Origin: Bacteroidales bacterium
GTDB lineage: Bacteria > Bacteroidota > Bacteroidia > Bacteroidales > UBA10428
Assembly: GCA_016934395.1 (NCBI GenBank)
Contig: JAFGSZ010000067.1
Location: forward strand, 1-64,000
DNA: 64,000 nt
Direction: 5' to 3'
This document shows, in pieces, positions 17,750 to 27,656 of the stretch. Under the pieces are notes generated by a model. That model was given only the letters and a program-made list of their open reading frames with translations, did no database searches and had not been told where the DNA came from. Within the stretch, counting starts at the first letter, position 1; each line of letters starts with the position of its first letter. The position numbers and the translations under genes are program-made.

Positions 17750-18559
17750 ATGTTAAAGTTTGTAACAAAGTTATTTCTTAAAATTGCTGGCGTTTTATCG
17801 TCCCTGCCTTATGTATTTCATTTTATATTAAGCAAAGATATAGGTTCCTTTTATCAAATAGGGATTATTAAAAAAATTAAAATTTTAAATGTATTTAGAA
17901 AGAATAAAAAGCGACTGGATGCATTAAGTTCATGGCTTGAACATATTGAAATGGCGAAAACACTGCTTGCAATTTCACCCTCAGTTAAGGGAGATGTTAT
18001 TGAATGTGGATGTTACAGGGGAGGCAGCACCGTAAACCTCTCATTAATTTGTTCAATGGTTAACAGAAAACTTATTGTATGCGATTCATTTCAGGGTTTA
18101 CCCGAACCTGAAGCGAACGATGCAGCACATCATAATATATTATCAGACCATGTGGATCAATATTATGAAGGCCGGTTTTCAGCCTCTCTCGAAGAAGTGA
18201 AAAATAACATTACAAAATACGGTAGTATCGATTTATGTGAATTTGTTGTTGGCTATTTTGAGGATACCCTGCCGAAACTCAACCGTCAAACGGTAATGGC
18301 GTTTCTGGATGTTGATTTGGTACAATCACTAAAGCCTTGTATTCTTGGTATCTGGCCAAATCTTCAGCAGGGGTGCAAGGTATTTGTTCATGAAGCACAA
18401 AGTTTAACGTTGGCAGCTTTATTTTTTGATACGGAGTGGTGGAAAAAAAATCTTCATACGCAACCCCCTGGTTTTGTCGGGGCAGGTACCGGACTTCCTT
18501 TAAAATCAATGACCGGCTCAGAACTTGGATTTGCCCTGAAAATACTTCAAGAAAAATAA
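17750..18559 (+). CDS. TylF/MycF-like SAM-dependent O-methyltransferase
   Basis: A 269-residue protein with the class I methyltransferase signature GDVIECGCYRGGST at about 80-93 (SAM-binding loop), CDSFQGLPEPE (acidic residue binding the ribose, common to the TylF/macrocin methyltransferase family), and AFLDVDLVQS (metal/catalytic Asp region). The N-terminus is hydrophobic at about residues 8-27 and may associate with the membrane. Members methylate sugar hydroxyls in natural products or surface glycans. Its position upstream of the envelope cluster at 18.8-24.8 kb, 248 bp away, makes a surface-polysaccharide substrate plausible but unproven. Confidence 0.82.
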   Translation: MLKFVTKLFLKIAGVLSSLPYVFHFILSKDIGSFYQIGIIKKIKILNVFRKNKKRLDALSSWLEHIEMAKTLLAISPSVKGDVIECGCYRGGSTVNLSLICSMVNRKLIVCDSFQGLPEPEANDAAHHNILSDHVDQYYEGRFSASLEEVKNNITKYGSIDLCEFVVGYFEDTLPKLNRQTVMAFLDVDLVQSLKPCILGIWPNLQQGCKVFVHEAQSLTLAALFFDTEWWKKNLHTQPPGFVGAGTGLPLKSMTGSELGFALKILQEK

Positions 18560-18806
18560 TTTTCTGCAGATTCCGGAACAGTTTCGTAAACACAAAAACA
18601 GTTTTCCACATAATGCCGGTTCCAAATTGCCCAATCGGGCATAAATTTATAAACCATCCTTCCCTGATGTTTACCTAAAATTCGTATTTCAGATATTTGT
18701 ACAGAGTATGGATTGAAGTAATTAGAGCTTGTAATAAGTATTGACCTACTTTTATATTTTAAAATAAATAAATTATAACTTTAGGGATTTTGAACCGGTA
18801 AACCCA

Positions 18807-21272
18807 ATGAGTGGATATTTAATTAGTGACATTTCAAACATAATATCAGGCAGGTTATTCCTGAAAAAAGATACACGAATAGAAGAAATTTATACCGACA
18901 GCAGGAAAATGTTTTCTTCTGATAAAGGTCTTTTTTTTACCATTCCCGGTAAAAACCATGATGGCCATAATTATATCGAAGAAATGCTCCACAGGGGAAT
19001 TTTGAACTTTGTGGTATCTAAAATTCCCGATGTACTTAATACACACCAGGAAGCTAATGTAATCCTGGTGCCTGATGTAATTCAAGCCTTGCAGAAATTA
19101 GCTGCCCATCATCGCGGTAAAATGGGATTCCCAGTTATCGGAATTACCGGAAGTAATGGAAAAACCATTGTAAAAGAGTGGTTATACCAATGTCTGAGCT
19201 CAGAATACCGGGTTACCAGGAATCCGAAAAGTTATAATTCACAAATTGGCGTCCCGTTATCTGTATGGCTTTTAAACGAAAAAGATAATCTCGGTATTTT
19301 TGAAGCGGGTATTTCACTTCCCGGTGAAATGGAAAAACTTGAAAAAATTATAAAACCAAACATTGGTATTTTCACAAATATTGGTCAGGCCCACCAGGAA
19401 AATTTCAAAAACCTTGAAGAAAAAATACTTGAAAAAATTCAATTATTTCGGAAATCAGATGTATTGATCTATTGCAAAGACCACACTTTGATTGACAACA
19501 ACGTGCAATCTTTTTTTAAAAATACAAAAACGCTGCTGTTTAACTGGTCTCAAAAGGAGCATGCCAACGTAATTATATCCGGCATTATTAAAAAGAAAAA
19601 ATCAACTGAAATCTCGGTATCCACGAATAGTATAAATACTACCATTGTTTTACCCTTTACAGATTCGGCATCTATAGAAAACAGTATTCATGTAATTACA
19701 TTGCTGCTGTACTTAAAAATTCCGGTCGAAAAAATTTGCCGCCAGATAAGTCAGTTATTACCCGTTGCCATGCGGCTGGAACAGAAAAAAGGACTCTTTA
19801 ACTGCACATTAATTAACGACAGTTACAATTCAGATTTTAACTCACTTACTATTGCTCTTGATTTTGTAAAACAACAATCACAGCATAAAAAACAAACCCT
19901 GATATTATCAGACATACTACAGAGCGGACGAGATGAAAAATCACTTTACCAGGATGTGTCATCGTTAATTAAATCATACAAAATTCAGCGTTTCGTAGGT
20001 GTAGGACCTGCCATCTGCAGACAAAAAAAATCATTTCCCGGTGATTCGTTGTTTTTTGAGAATACGGATTTATTCCTTGCTGATCTTTCACAGATAAAAT
20101 TTAACAATGAAACTATTTTAATAAAAGGAGCAAGAATATTTGAATTTGAAAAAATTACCGCCCGGCTTGAAGAAAAATTACATCGTTCGGTTTTAGAAAT
20201 CAATTTAAATGCATTGGTGTTTAACCTCAATTACTTCAGGTCGTTATTAAAACCACGCACCAAAATTATGGTCATGGTAAAAGCGCTTGGTTATGGTTCA
20301 GGTTCCTACGAGATTGCTAATGAATTGCAACATCAGCGGGTAGATTATCTTGCCGTGGCCTATACCGACGAAGGGATTGAATTGCGAAATGCCGGCATTC
20401 ATCTGCCGGTTATGGTCATGAATCCGGATGAAAATACTTTTGATGCACTTATTGCATATAAGCTCGAACCGGAAATTTTCAGTCTCAGGACGTTAAAAAA
20501 GTTTATTGAAGCGCTAGACCATCATCAGGAAATGAAATATCCGGTACACCTGAAAATAGATACAGGAATGCACCGACAGGGATTTTTGGATCACGAAATA
20601 CCTGAACTCATCTCTGTTATTAAAGATAATAAAGTGCTCAGCATAATCTCGATATTTTCGCATCTGGCTGCCAGTGATGATCCAAAGCATGATGATTTTA
20701 CGCTTCGGCAAATCGGAATTTTTGAACATATCTGTAATACCATTTGTGCGGCATGTGCTATTCAACCCATGCGGCATATAATGAATTCAGCCGGAATTGA
20801 ACGCTTTCCGGAATATCATTTCGAGATGGTACGTTTGGGTATCGGGTTACATGGCCTCAGCGCTGCACATGCTAAAAACCTTATGCCTGTTAGTTCTTTT
20901 AAAAGTACAATTTCTCAGATTAAAGAAATACCTGCCAGGGAAACCATTGGTTATAACCGCAGAGGAAAATACGATAAAAAAACTACGATTGGAATTGTCC
21001 CCGTGGGATATGCCGACGGCCTCAACAGAAAATTCGGAAACGAAACGGGTTATTTTATCGTGAATGGCGAAAAAGCTAAAATTGTGGGTGATGTTTGTAT
21101 GGATATGTGTATGGTTAACCTTACGGGAATTCAAGCCGGTGAAGGGGATGAAGTGGTGTTTTTCGGAAAAGAAAATCCCGTTCAGGAAGTAAGCAAATTA
21201 ATAGATACCATACCCTACGAAATTTTAACCAATATTTCTTCACGGGTAAAAAGAGTATATTTTAAGGAGTAA
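18807..21272 (+). CDS. MurF-alanine racemase fusion
   Basis: An 821-residue bifunctional protein. Residues 1-450 form UDP-MurNAc-tripeptide:D-Ala-D-Ala ligase (MurF): ATP-binding GITGSNGKT at 112-120 and an LINDSYNSDFNS segment typical of Mur ligases. Residues about 455-821 form a PLP alanine racemase: Lys492 in VMVKALGYGSG is the PLP lysine and Tyr716 in IGYNRRG is the second catalytic base. The fusion would couple D-alanine formation to its use in peptidoglycan. Such fusions are known from Bacteroidota. It heads an envelope cluster; the O-antigen ligase gene starts 30 bp downstream. In the racemase motif the usual Ala-Asp-Ala/Tyr is Ala-Leu-Gly-Tyr. Confidence 0.95.
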   Translation: MSGYLISDISNIISGRLFLKKDTRIEEIYTDSRKMFSSDKGLFFTIPGKNHDGHNYIEEMLHRGILNFVVSKIPDVLNTHQEANVILVPDVIQALQKLAAHHRGKMGFPVIGITGSNGKTIVKEWLYQCLSSEYRVTRNPKSYNSQIGVPLSVWLLNEKDNLGIFEAGISLPGEMEKLEKIIKPNIGIFTNIGQAHQENFKNLEEKILEKIQLFRKSDVLIYCKDHTLIDNNVQSFFKNTKTLLFNWSQKEHANVIISGIIKKKKSTEISVSTNSINTTIVLPFTDSASIENSIHVITLLLYLKIPVEKICRQISQLLPVAMRLEQKKGLFNCTLINDSYNSDFNSLTIALDFVKQQSQHKKQTLILSDILQSGRDEKSLYQDVSSLIKSYKIQRFVGVGPAICRQKKSFPGDSLFFENTDLFLADLSQIKFNNETILIKGARIFEFEKITARLEEKLHRSVLEINLNALVFNLNYFRSLLKPRTKIMVMVKALGYGSGSYEIANELQHQRVDYLAVAYTDEGIELRNAGIHLPVMVMNPDENTFDALIAYKLEPEIFSLRTLKKFIEALDHHQEMKYPVHLKIDTGMHRQGFLDHEIPELISVIKDNKVLSIISIFSHLAASDDPKHDDFTLRQIGIFEHICNTICAACAIQPMRHIMNSAGIERFPEYHFEMVRLGIGLHGLSAAHAKNLMPVSSFKSTISQIKEIPARETIGYNRRGKYDKKTTIGIVPVGYADGLNRKFGNETGYFIVNGEKAKIVGDVCMDMCMVNLTGIQAGEGDEVVFFGKENPVQEVSKLIDTIPYEILTNISSRVKRVYFKE

Positions 21273-21302
21273 AACAAATCGAATTTCTATACTTTCGCAG
21301 GC

Positions 21303-22925
21303 ATGTTAAATTTTCGAGATAAGATTTCCTATTCCAATCTGTATTATTGGTTGCTGCTTGCAATTGCAGTAGGTTTGCCCCTCTCCCCTTTTCTCGTTTC
21401 TGCATCACAATTTGCACTTGCCTTAGTTTGGTTTATTGAAGGAAATTACACCCAAAAGCTTAAAAAACTTGCCGGTCAAAAAGCGCTTATTGCTTTTTTG
21501 GGGATATACTTTATCCATATTGCAGGCCTTTTGTATTCAAGTAACTGGAGTTATGGTTTAAACGACCTTAAAATAAAAGCGCCCTTATTTGTGATCCCTT
21601 TCATTCTTGGAACAACAGATTCCCTTTCATTAAAAAAAACACAAAACATATTACTTGCCTTTACCGGAGCAGTTACCACCGGAACCATAATAAGCCTGGC
21701 CTTTTATTTTGGAATTGGAACATTTGAATATTCAGATATCCGGGAGATTTCAAGAATTATTTCACATATCCGGTTCTCCCTTCAGATTGTATTGTCTATC
21801 CAGATTTTATTGTATGTATTATGGACCGGAAGAAGAACACTAAAGACTTATTGGAAAATATTCTTTTGCACGGTTGCAATATGGCTTACTGTGTTTCTTT
21901 TTATCCTGCAATCCTTGTCGGGAATTATCATTCTTTTCATTAGCACTTTTATATTTATTTTATGGGTGGTTGGGATTACAAAAAAGATCCCGTTAAAAAT
22001 CGGAGGAATAGTATTGCTGATGCTGCTTATTCTGCTCACATCCGTTTCTATACTTTCCACCTATCGCGATTTTTATACGGTGCAACCTGTAGACCGTGAA
22101 AATATTGAACAACTTACCCGGTCGGGTAATAAATATTTTCACGACTTTAACAACAAACAACTGGAAAATGGAAACTATATCGGGTTGTATATTTGTGAAA
22201 AAGAACTCCATACGGTCTGGAATTTGCGCAGCAATATCGACTTCTACGGAAAAGATAAAAAAAACCAGAACATCCAGTATACCCTTATGCGGTATCTTAC
22301 TTCCAAAGGATTTCGAAAAGATGCAGATGGTGTAAACAGCCTTAATGAAAAAGATATTAAATTTATAGAACAAGGTTGCACAAATTACCGTTTTGCCGGG
22401 AAAATAGGCTTCACCAAGAGAATCTATCAGACCATTTGGGAGGTTCATAGTTTTAAAAACGGGGGAAATCCTTCGTATAGCACAACCATACAGCGGTATG
22501 TATATACAAAAGCTGCATTGGCTATTATTAAAGACCATTTTTGGCGGGGCACAGGAACCGGAGATGTAAATACCACCTTCCAGGAATACTATGAAAAAAC
22601 CCATTCACAACTGGTACCTGAACGGCGAAAAAGGGCACATAACCAGTTTCTTACTTTTTTTCTTTCTTTCGGAGTTTTTGGATTCATGCTCATTTTATTT
22701 TTTATGTGTTACCCTGTTTATAGGTTTCGTAATCGTTTATCGTGGATATTCTATATTTTTTTCATTATTGTCGGCCTTTCCATGCTGGGCGAAGATACAC
22801 TGGAAACTCAGGCAGGAGCGACATTTTTTGCTTACTTTTATAGCTTTTTAGTATTTTCAGCCTTTAAAGAAGTACCATTATTTAAAGATTCGGGGATATT
22901 TATTTTCAAGTCAAAAACCAAATAA
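21303..22925 (+). CDS. O-antigen ligase / Wzy-type membrane protein
   Basis: A 540-residue inner-membrane protein with about ten hydrophobic segments, most in the first 260 residues and the rest after 440. A long soluble stretch at about 258-430 forms the periplasmic loop. The AHNQFLTFFLSFGVFG motif at about 438-453, and GTGTGDVN just before it, are typical of the O-antigen ligase (WaaL/Wzy_C) family, which moves undecaprenyl-linked glycan to lipid A-core or polymerises it. It lies between murF-alr and a WaaE-like glycosyltransferase with small gaps (30 and 15 bp). Ligase and polymerase cannot be told apart from sequence alone. Confidence 0.82.
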   Translation: MLNFRDKISYSNLYYWLLLAIAVGLPLSPFLVSASQFALALVWFIEGNYTQKLKKLAGQKALIAFLGIYFIHIAGLLYSSNWSYGLNDLKIKAPLFVIPFILGTTDSLSLKKTQNILLAFTGAVTTGTIISLAFYFGIGTFEYSDIREISRIISHIRFSLQIVLSIQILLYVLWTGRRTLKTYWKIFFCTVAIWLTVFLFILQSLSGIIILFISTFIFILWVVGITKKIPLKIGGIVLLMLLILLTSVSILSTYRDFYTVQPVDRENIEQLTRSGNKYFHDFNNKQLENGNYIGLYICEKELHTVWNLRSNIDFYGKDKKNQNIQYTLMRYLTSKGFRKDADGVNSLNEKDIKFIEQGCTNYRFAGKIGFTKRIYQTIWEVHSFKNGGNPSYSTTIQRYVYTKAALAIIKDHFWRGTGTGDVNTTFQEYYEKTHSQLVPERRKRAHNQFLTFFLSFGVFGFMLILFFMCYPVYRFRNRLSWIFYIFFIIVGLSMLGEDTLETQAGATFFAYFYSFLVFSAFKEVPLFKDSGIFIFKSKTK

Positions 22926-22940
22926 ACATAAAATACAACC

Positions 22941-23717
22941 ATGGTAAAAATTACTGCCATAATTCCAACCGGTAACGAAGAGGAGAATATTGAAAAGGCT
23001 ATACAGTCGGTTCAATTCGTTGATGAAATTATTGTTGTGGATTCATTTAGCACAGACCGCACGGTAGAAATTGCTAAAAAATATACTCCCAGGGTAATCC
23101 AGCATGAATATGTAAATTCAGCCACACAAAAAAACTGGACCATACCGCAAGCCTCCCACAACTGGATTCTTTTGTTGGATGCCGATGAACGTGTTACACC
23201 CGAATTGCAGGAAGAAATCCAGGAACTCCTACAAAACGAACCGGAAGAAGTAGCTTACTGGATATACAGGAAGAATTATTTTATGGGCCGCCATCTAAAA
23301 CATGGAGGATGGAACCGTGATAAGGTAATCCGTTTGTTTAGAAAAGATAAATGCGGGTACGAGGAAAAACATGTACATGCAGAAATTATTGCCAACGGAA
23401 AAACAGGGATACTTAAAAATAAATTAATACATAATACCTATCCCGGTTTCGACCGCTATGTGGCCAAAGTAAACCGCTATTCATGGTGGTCGGCCAGAGA
23501 TTACGACAAAAAAATAGGCAAATTAAGTTGTTATCATTTTTTTGTTAAGCCATCTTTCCGGTTTTTTAAACACTACATTCTTCAGGGAGGATTTCGTGAC
23601 GGAATTCCCGGACTAACGGTTGCCTTTCTGGCTTTTTATGCATTAATGACCCGATATATTAAACTGTGGCTGATACGCAATAATTCGTTAGAAGACAATA
23701 AACAGATCAATTTATAA
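22941..23717 (+). CDS. family 2 glycosyltransferase, WaaE/KdtX-like
   Basis: A 258-residue cytoplasmic GT-A enzyme. N-terminal ITAIIPTGNEEENIEKAI, VDEIIVVDSFSTDRT and LLLDADERVTPE (the metal/nucleotide-binding D-A-D) are the GT2 hallmarks. FMGRHLKHGGWNRDKVIRLF and the later VHAEI are specific to the LPS-core WaaE/KdtX subgroup (beta-1,4-glucosyltransferase type). In most GT2 enzymes the first motif reads P-T-Y/F-N; here it is P-T-G-N. It is placed between the O-antigen ligase gene (15 bp) and a GT9 gene (53 bp), which supports an LPS-core role. Confidence 0.9.
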   Translation: MVKITAIIPTGNEEENIEKAIQSVQFVDEIIVVDSFSTDRTVEIAKKYTPRVIQHEYVNSATQKNWTIPQASHNWILLLDADERVTPELQEEIQELLQNEPEEVAYWIYRKNYFMGRHLKHGGWNRDKVIRLFRKDKCGYEEKHVHAEIIANGKTGILKNKLIHNTYPGFDRYVAKVNRYSWWSARDYDKKIGKLSCYHFFVKPSFRFFKHYILQGGFRDGIPGLTVAFLAFYALMTRYIKLWLIRNNSLEDNKQINL

Positions 23718-23770
23718 TTGTAATTACAATACGATTGATTATTTAATCGAATAAGATAAATTTTAAATTA

Positions 23771-24796
23771 ATGCAGCCTGATTTTAAACGTATAATCATC
23801 AGCCGCACCGACAGCCTTGGAGATGTTGTACTTACCCTGCCGCTTGCAGGATACCTCAAACAACAAATCCCGGGTGTTTCTTTACTTTTTCTTGGAAATT
23901 CTTATACACGGCCATTAATAGAGGCATGTGAACATATTGACCATTTTTTAAACTGGGAAAAAATTAGAGATTTGCCTTTTTCTGAACAGGTGAACACACT
24001 CAGAAACCTTCAGGCTGATGTAATTTTGCATGTGTTTCCAAACAAATCGGTTGCAAGAGCTGCCAAAAAAGCCGGGATCACTTTGAGGATTGGCACCAGC
24101 CACCGTTTATACCACTGGTATACCTGTAATAAACCGGTGAATTACAGCCGGAAAAAATCTGACTTGCATGAGGCTCAGCTAAATTTTAAGTTATTGTTGC
24201 CTCTTGGATTGCCTACAGAGATCGCCTTAGTCGAAATTCCTGAGTTGTATGGGTTAAAAAGAATTCCCAAACTGCCGAAAAAGTTTTCAGAGTTACTAAG
24301 CCGTAGTTATTTTAACCTTATCGTGCATCCAAAATCTAAAGGTTCGGCACGGGAATGGGGCCTGGAGAATTTTGCAAAACTTATCGAACTATTACCAAGT
24401 GATAAATTTAAAATTTTTGTTACCGGCACCAATGAGGAGGGTACAGAAATGGAAGCTTTCCTTAAAGAAAATGAACGGCAGGTTTTTGACCTCACCGGTA
24501 AATTAACCCTGGATGAGCTTATAGCCTTTATTTCTGCCTGCGATGGTATGGTGGCTGCCAGTACCGGACCTTTACATATTGCTGCGGCATTAAAAAAGGT
24601 AGTTGTTGGTTTATATGCACCCATGCATCCGATACATCCGGGCAGGTGGGCGCCGCTGGGAAAAAACACTTCGTATCTCGTTTTGGATAAAACATGCAGT
24701 GATTGCCGAAAATCTATGGATTGCGAATGCATCAGAAGTATTTCTCCGGGAGAAGTATTTAGCATTCTGAAAAATAAATATAATTCCAGGGATTGA
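23771..24796 (+). CDS. family 9 glycosyltransferase (ADP-heptose:LPS heptosyltransferase-like)
   Basis: A 341-residue GT-B enzyme of the WaaC/WaaF family. The N-terminal RIIISRTDSLGDVVLTLPLAGYL is the family's acceptor-domain signature, and the C-terminal ADP-sugar site shows AASTGPLHIAAALKK and GLYAPMHPIHPGRW. A Cys-rich tail (CSDCRKSMDCEC) near the C-terminus resembles that of Bacteroidota heptosyltransferases. With hldD in the same window, transfer of L,D-heptose to the LPS core is likely, but the sugar is inferred. Last gene of the plus-strand envelope cluster; a terminator hairpin follows at 24851. Confidence 0.9.
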   Translation: MQPDFKRIIISRTDSLGDVVLTLPLAGYLKQQIPGVSLLFLGNSYTRPLIEACEHIDHFLNWEKIRDLPFSEQVNTLRNLQADVILHVFPNKSVARAAKKAGITLRIGTSHRLYHWYTCNKPVNYSRKKSDLHEAQLNFKLLLPLGLPTEIALVEIPELYGLKRIPKLPKKFSELLSRSYFNLIVHPKSKGSAREWGLENFAKLIELLPSDKFKIFVTGTNEEGTEMEAFLKENERQVFDLTGKLTLDELIAFISACDGMVAASTGPLHIAAALKKVVVGLYAPMHPIHPGRWAPLGKNTSYLVLDKTCSDCRKSMDCECIRSISPGEVFSILKNKYNSRD

Positions 24797-24850
24797 TGAT
24801 TATTGTTTTAGTATAGTTCCAGTGCATCTGCATAAAAATAGAAACAAAAA

Positions 24851-24887
24851 GGTCCAAGGGAATCCTTGAACCAGTTTTTGTTTTTTT
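24851..24887. terminator. bidirectional intrinsic terminator between GT9 and GT-C genes
   Basis: A 9-bp stem with one mismatch (GGTCCAAGG / CCTTGAACC, loop GAAT) is followed by a T-rich run on the plus strand (24875-24887) and preceded by A-rich DNA serving the minus strand. It lies between two convergent gene ends. Confidence 0.75.
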
Positions 24888-24898
24888 CTGAAAGCATC

Positions 24899-26401
24899 TT
24901 AATTTTTTTCTTGATTCTGATTCTCCATCAGCCTTGTATTTTCAAAAATAAAGGCCGAATCTTTTGCTGTAACCAATTTATAATTGTTTATAACATCATC
25001 CAACCGAATCGTTTCGGGCTGAATTTCCTTATATAGTTTTCCATTCATAAAGTACCAGTCAATAAGAATATACCGGTCATTGTTTTTATCTGCAAATTCA
25101 AAGAAATCGTAAATATCAGGCTTATAACCCGGCCGGTTGCTGGAAAAATAATACCGGTATGCTATTGGTCCGTTTATGGTATAATTTTTTATCTCATTAA
25201 AAATAAAGGTCTCAAAGGCCATTACCTTGTGCCCGCCCTGAGGCAATAATGAAGCCATATAACGGTTTCGTTCGGGAACATTTACGGTCTTTTTTATTAT
25301 CCGGATATTAAAATAAAGATTTAATCCTGTAAAAATTACCAGTAGAGGGATCATCAGGTAACTGAATACTTTTTTGTGTTCACGGATCCTTAAAATTCCA
25401 ATTGAAATAATAATCGCCATAAAAGGATAATACAGTAAAGCATATTTTGGCGTATGTGAATGTGAAATTACTGCCAGACCAACCATTGCGCCCAGCGTAT
25501 AAATCAGTAAATTAAAATACCGCTTTCTTAAATATTTAAAATTATACCCCAAACATATAAAAAACAACAGCGAAAAAAGGGTTTCTTTAGGACTGTGAAA
25601 AAAACGTACATATTCAGTAAACATCCGAAGCAATGGATGCGATTGCTTTTGTGCGAGGCTGGGTTCATTAAAAAACTGGTATACAAATCCACTAAATTCT
25701 GCTTTGCTTAGTAAATCGTAAAAATACAGCGATGAGACTACCCCGCTGATAACCCCAAAAATCAATGCTGCTTTATATTTTTTGTTAAACAGGTAGGTGC
25801 TAAATCCTGCAAACACAAAAATCAATCCATTAAGGTGGGTAAATACAGACAATCCGGCGAATATAGCACTTAAAACCAAATAGTGTACAGACCTGGATTT
25901 CAGGTTTTTATCCATAAAAAAGAATGCGGTAAACCCAAATAGCATTAATACCACCTCGGGTCGATAAATAAAAATATAGTCGTAAAAAACATTGTTTATC
26001 AACAAGATAAATACAGATAATAAAAATAGCAGGTAATTTTTATTTTCTTTGAGTGGTTTAGAATACAAATAGAAAATACAGGTAAACAGCAGGAAAAATA
26101 CCACGGATGATATGCGAAAGTGGTATATTGAATACCCGAATAACTTAATAATAACCATCCCGATTATTACAAAAAACTTATGATAGTGAAATTGCCTAAC
26201 CTCCCAGCCGTACCCAAATCCCTCCCATAAATTACTCTTTGCATATCCAAGCCTGCTTAGAAAATAGGCATGTTCGCCCATTATACCTTCGTCACTGTTC
26301 GGAAATCGTGTAAAAATGCTCAATATATATACAATAACTATTCCCGCAACCAATAAGAATAAAATCAGGGCGGTTGTTTTTGCAGATAATTTTTTACTCA
26401 T
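24899..26401 (-). CDS. GT-C (family 39/ArnT-like) membrane glycosyltransferase
   Basis: A 500-residue polytopic membrane protein starting at MSKKLSAKTTALIL; in-frame Mets lie upstream as far as 26494, but this Met directly precedes the first membrane helix. About eleven hydrophobic segments fill residues 8-400, and a short soluble tail follows. In the first periplasmic loop FPNSDEGIMGEHA carries the Asp-Glu pair typical of GT-C enzymes that use polyprenyl-phosphate sugars. The substrate is unknown; such enzymes decorate lipid A, glycans or proteins. It is convergent with the LPS cluster, sharing a terminator. Confidence 0.8.
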   Translation of the reverse strand: MSKKLSAKTTALILFLLVAGIVIVYILSIFTRFPNSDEGIMGEHAYFLSRLGYAKSNLWEGFGYGWEVRQFHYHKFFVIIGMVIIKLFGYSIYHFRISSVVFFLLFTCIFYLYSKPLKENKNYLLFLLSVFILLINNVFYDYIFIYRPEVVLMLFGFTAFFFMDKNLKSRSVHYLVLSAIFAGLSVFTHLNGLIFVFAGFSTYLFNKKYKAALIFGVISGVVSSLYFYDLLSKAEFSGFVYQFFNEPSLAQKQSHPLLRMFTEYVRFFHSPKETLFSLLFFICLGYNFKYLRKRYFNLLIYTLGAMVGLAVISHSHTPKYALLYYPFMAIIISIGILRIREHKKVFSYLMIPLLVIFTGLNLYFNIRIIKKTVNVPERNRYMASLLPQGGHKVMAFETFIFNEIKNYTINGPIAYRYYFSSNRPGYKPDIYDFFEFADKNNDRYILIDWYFMNGKLYKEIQPETIRLDDVINNYKLVTAKDSAFIFENTRLMENQNQEKN

Positions 26402-26654
26402 TAGCATGCCTTTAATTTCTAACATTTTTACACTTAAATTTATATTGTTGGCGAAAATACACATACTGTATTTTTTTACCACCATTTTAAGCATATAATT
26501 ATGTACTTTATAAACATAAAGTATCGCTCTTAAGATAGATTCTCTTCTGACTATGATTGCTAATTTTTGACTATATCGGCCATTTTTTGTAACTTACATA
26601 AAGATTTTCCCACAACCTTTCTCAAGTTTTTCTTTTAAACTAAAATCAATTGCG

Positions 26655-27656
26655 ATGAAAAAAACTATGTATACATTCGTACGCTTTGTACTGGTTATTT
26701 TTCTGATACTTTCTGCATGCACAGATAAAGTGACCATCGGCCTGCTTATGGACAATTATGAACAAGACCGGTGGCAAAAGGATAAAGACATTTTTGTCAG
26801 AAGGATTCAGGAACTTGGCAGCAATGTGCTGGTTGAAGTTGCGGACGGGGATTTCGATAAACAATTGGAACAGGCCAGAAAACTACTGGATGCAGGTGTT
26901 GATTTGCTGGTTGTGGTTCCGGCAGATTTAAACCGTGCCGCCGAAATCGTGCTTGAAGCACATAAAAAAAACGTTCGTGTGCTTTCATACGACCGGCTGA
27001 TAAAAAACTGCAACCTCGATTTTTATATATCATTTGATAACGTGGAGGTGGGCAAACTTCAGGCCGACTATATTACTTCAATCTGTCCGCAGGGAAAGTA
27101 TGCTATTATCGGAGGTGCAGTATCAGATAACAATTCTTTTTTGCTTCGTCTGGGGCAGATGAGCGTGCTGGAACCCTTGATTGAGAAAGGAGATATTCAA
27201 CTGGTATATGATCAGTATGTAGACCAGTGGAATGAATCGGAAGGGTATAAACATATGAAACAATGCCTTGAGAAAAATAAATCATGCCCAAATGCTGTGC
27301 TGGCTGCCAATGACGAACTTGCCAGGGGAGTTTTAAAAGCTTTGGATGAAGCAACTATGGGTGGAAAGGTTTATATCTGTGGCCAGGATGCCGAATTGGA
27401 TGCCATCCAACGTATTGTGGCAGGCACACAAACTATGACCGTTTACAAACCCATTGAAGCTATTGCCACTACAGCCGCTGAACTGGCGCTAAAACTGGCA
27501 CATGATGAAGACATTCCTAACATACATATATCGGTAAATAACGGGAAAAAAATGGTACCTTCGATTCTGTTGCCATCCATGGTGGTAAACAAAGAAACTA
27601 TAAAACTTACGGTAATTGCAGACGGGTATCTGAAAGAAAATAAAATTTACCCATAG
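26655..27656 (+). CDS. periplasmic sugar-binding lipoprotein, XylF-like
   Basis: A 333-residue protein with a lipoprotein signal: hydrophobic stretch then LILSACTDK, Cys22 being the lipidated residue. The mature part is a type I periplasmic binding fold: VTIGLLMDNYEQDRWQKD, DLLVVVPADLNRAAE, VLSYDRLI, AVLAANDELARGVLKAL and MTVYKPIEA, closest to D-xylose-binding XylF. No ABC permease or ATPase gene is nearby, so it is an orphan; it could feed a distant transporter or act as a sensor. Its stop codon directly abuts the stop of the Crp/Fnr gene on the opposite strand (no bases between). Confidence 0.88.
   Translation: MKKTMYTFVRFVLVIFLILSACTDKVTIGLLMDNYEQDRWQKDKDIFVRRIQELGSNVLVEVADGDFDKQLEQARKLLDAGVDLLVVVPADLNRAAEIVLEAHKKNVRVLSYDRLIKNCNLDFYISFDNVEVGKLQADYITSICPQGKYAIIGGAVSDNNSFLLRLGQMSVLEPLIEKGDIQLVYDQYVDQWNESEGYKHMKQCLEKNKSCPNAVLAANDELARGVLKALDEATMGGKVYICGQDAELDAIQRIVAGTQTMTVYKPIEAIATTAAELALKLAHDEDIPNIHISVNNGKKMVPSILLPSMVVNKETIKLTVIADGYLKENKIYP

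Noticed and set aside
18628-18641. Small hairpin TGCCC-AATC-GGGCA after the TylF-like gene
   Set aside because: The stem is only 5 bp and is not followed by a T run, so it cannot be called a terminator with confidence.
21993-22604. 203-codon open frame antisense to the O-antigen ligase
   Set aside because: It covers the AT-rich periplasmic-loop region of a real gene, and its Cys/Ile-rich translation looks like noise.
24307-24765. Open frame on the minus strand inside the GT9 gene
   Set aside because: Shadow of a conserved gene; no start context, no similarity and no plausible promoter.
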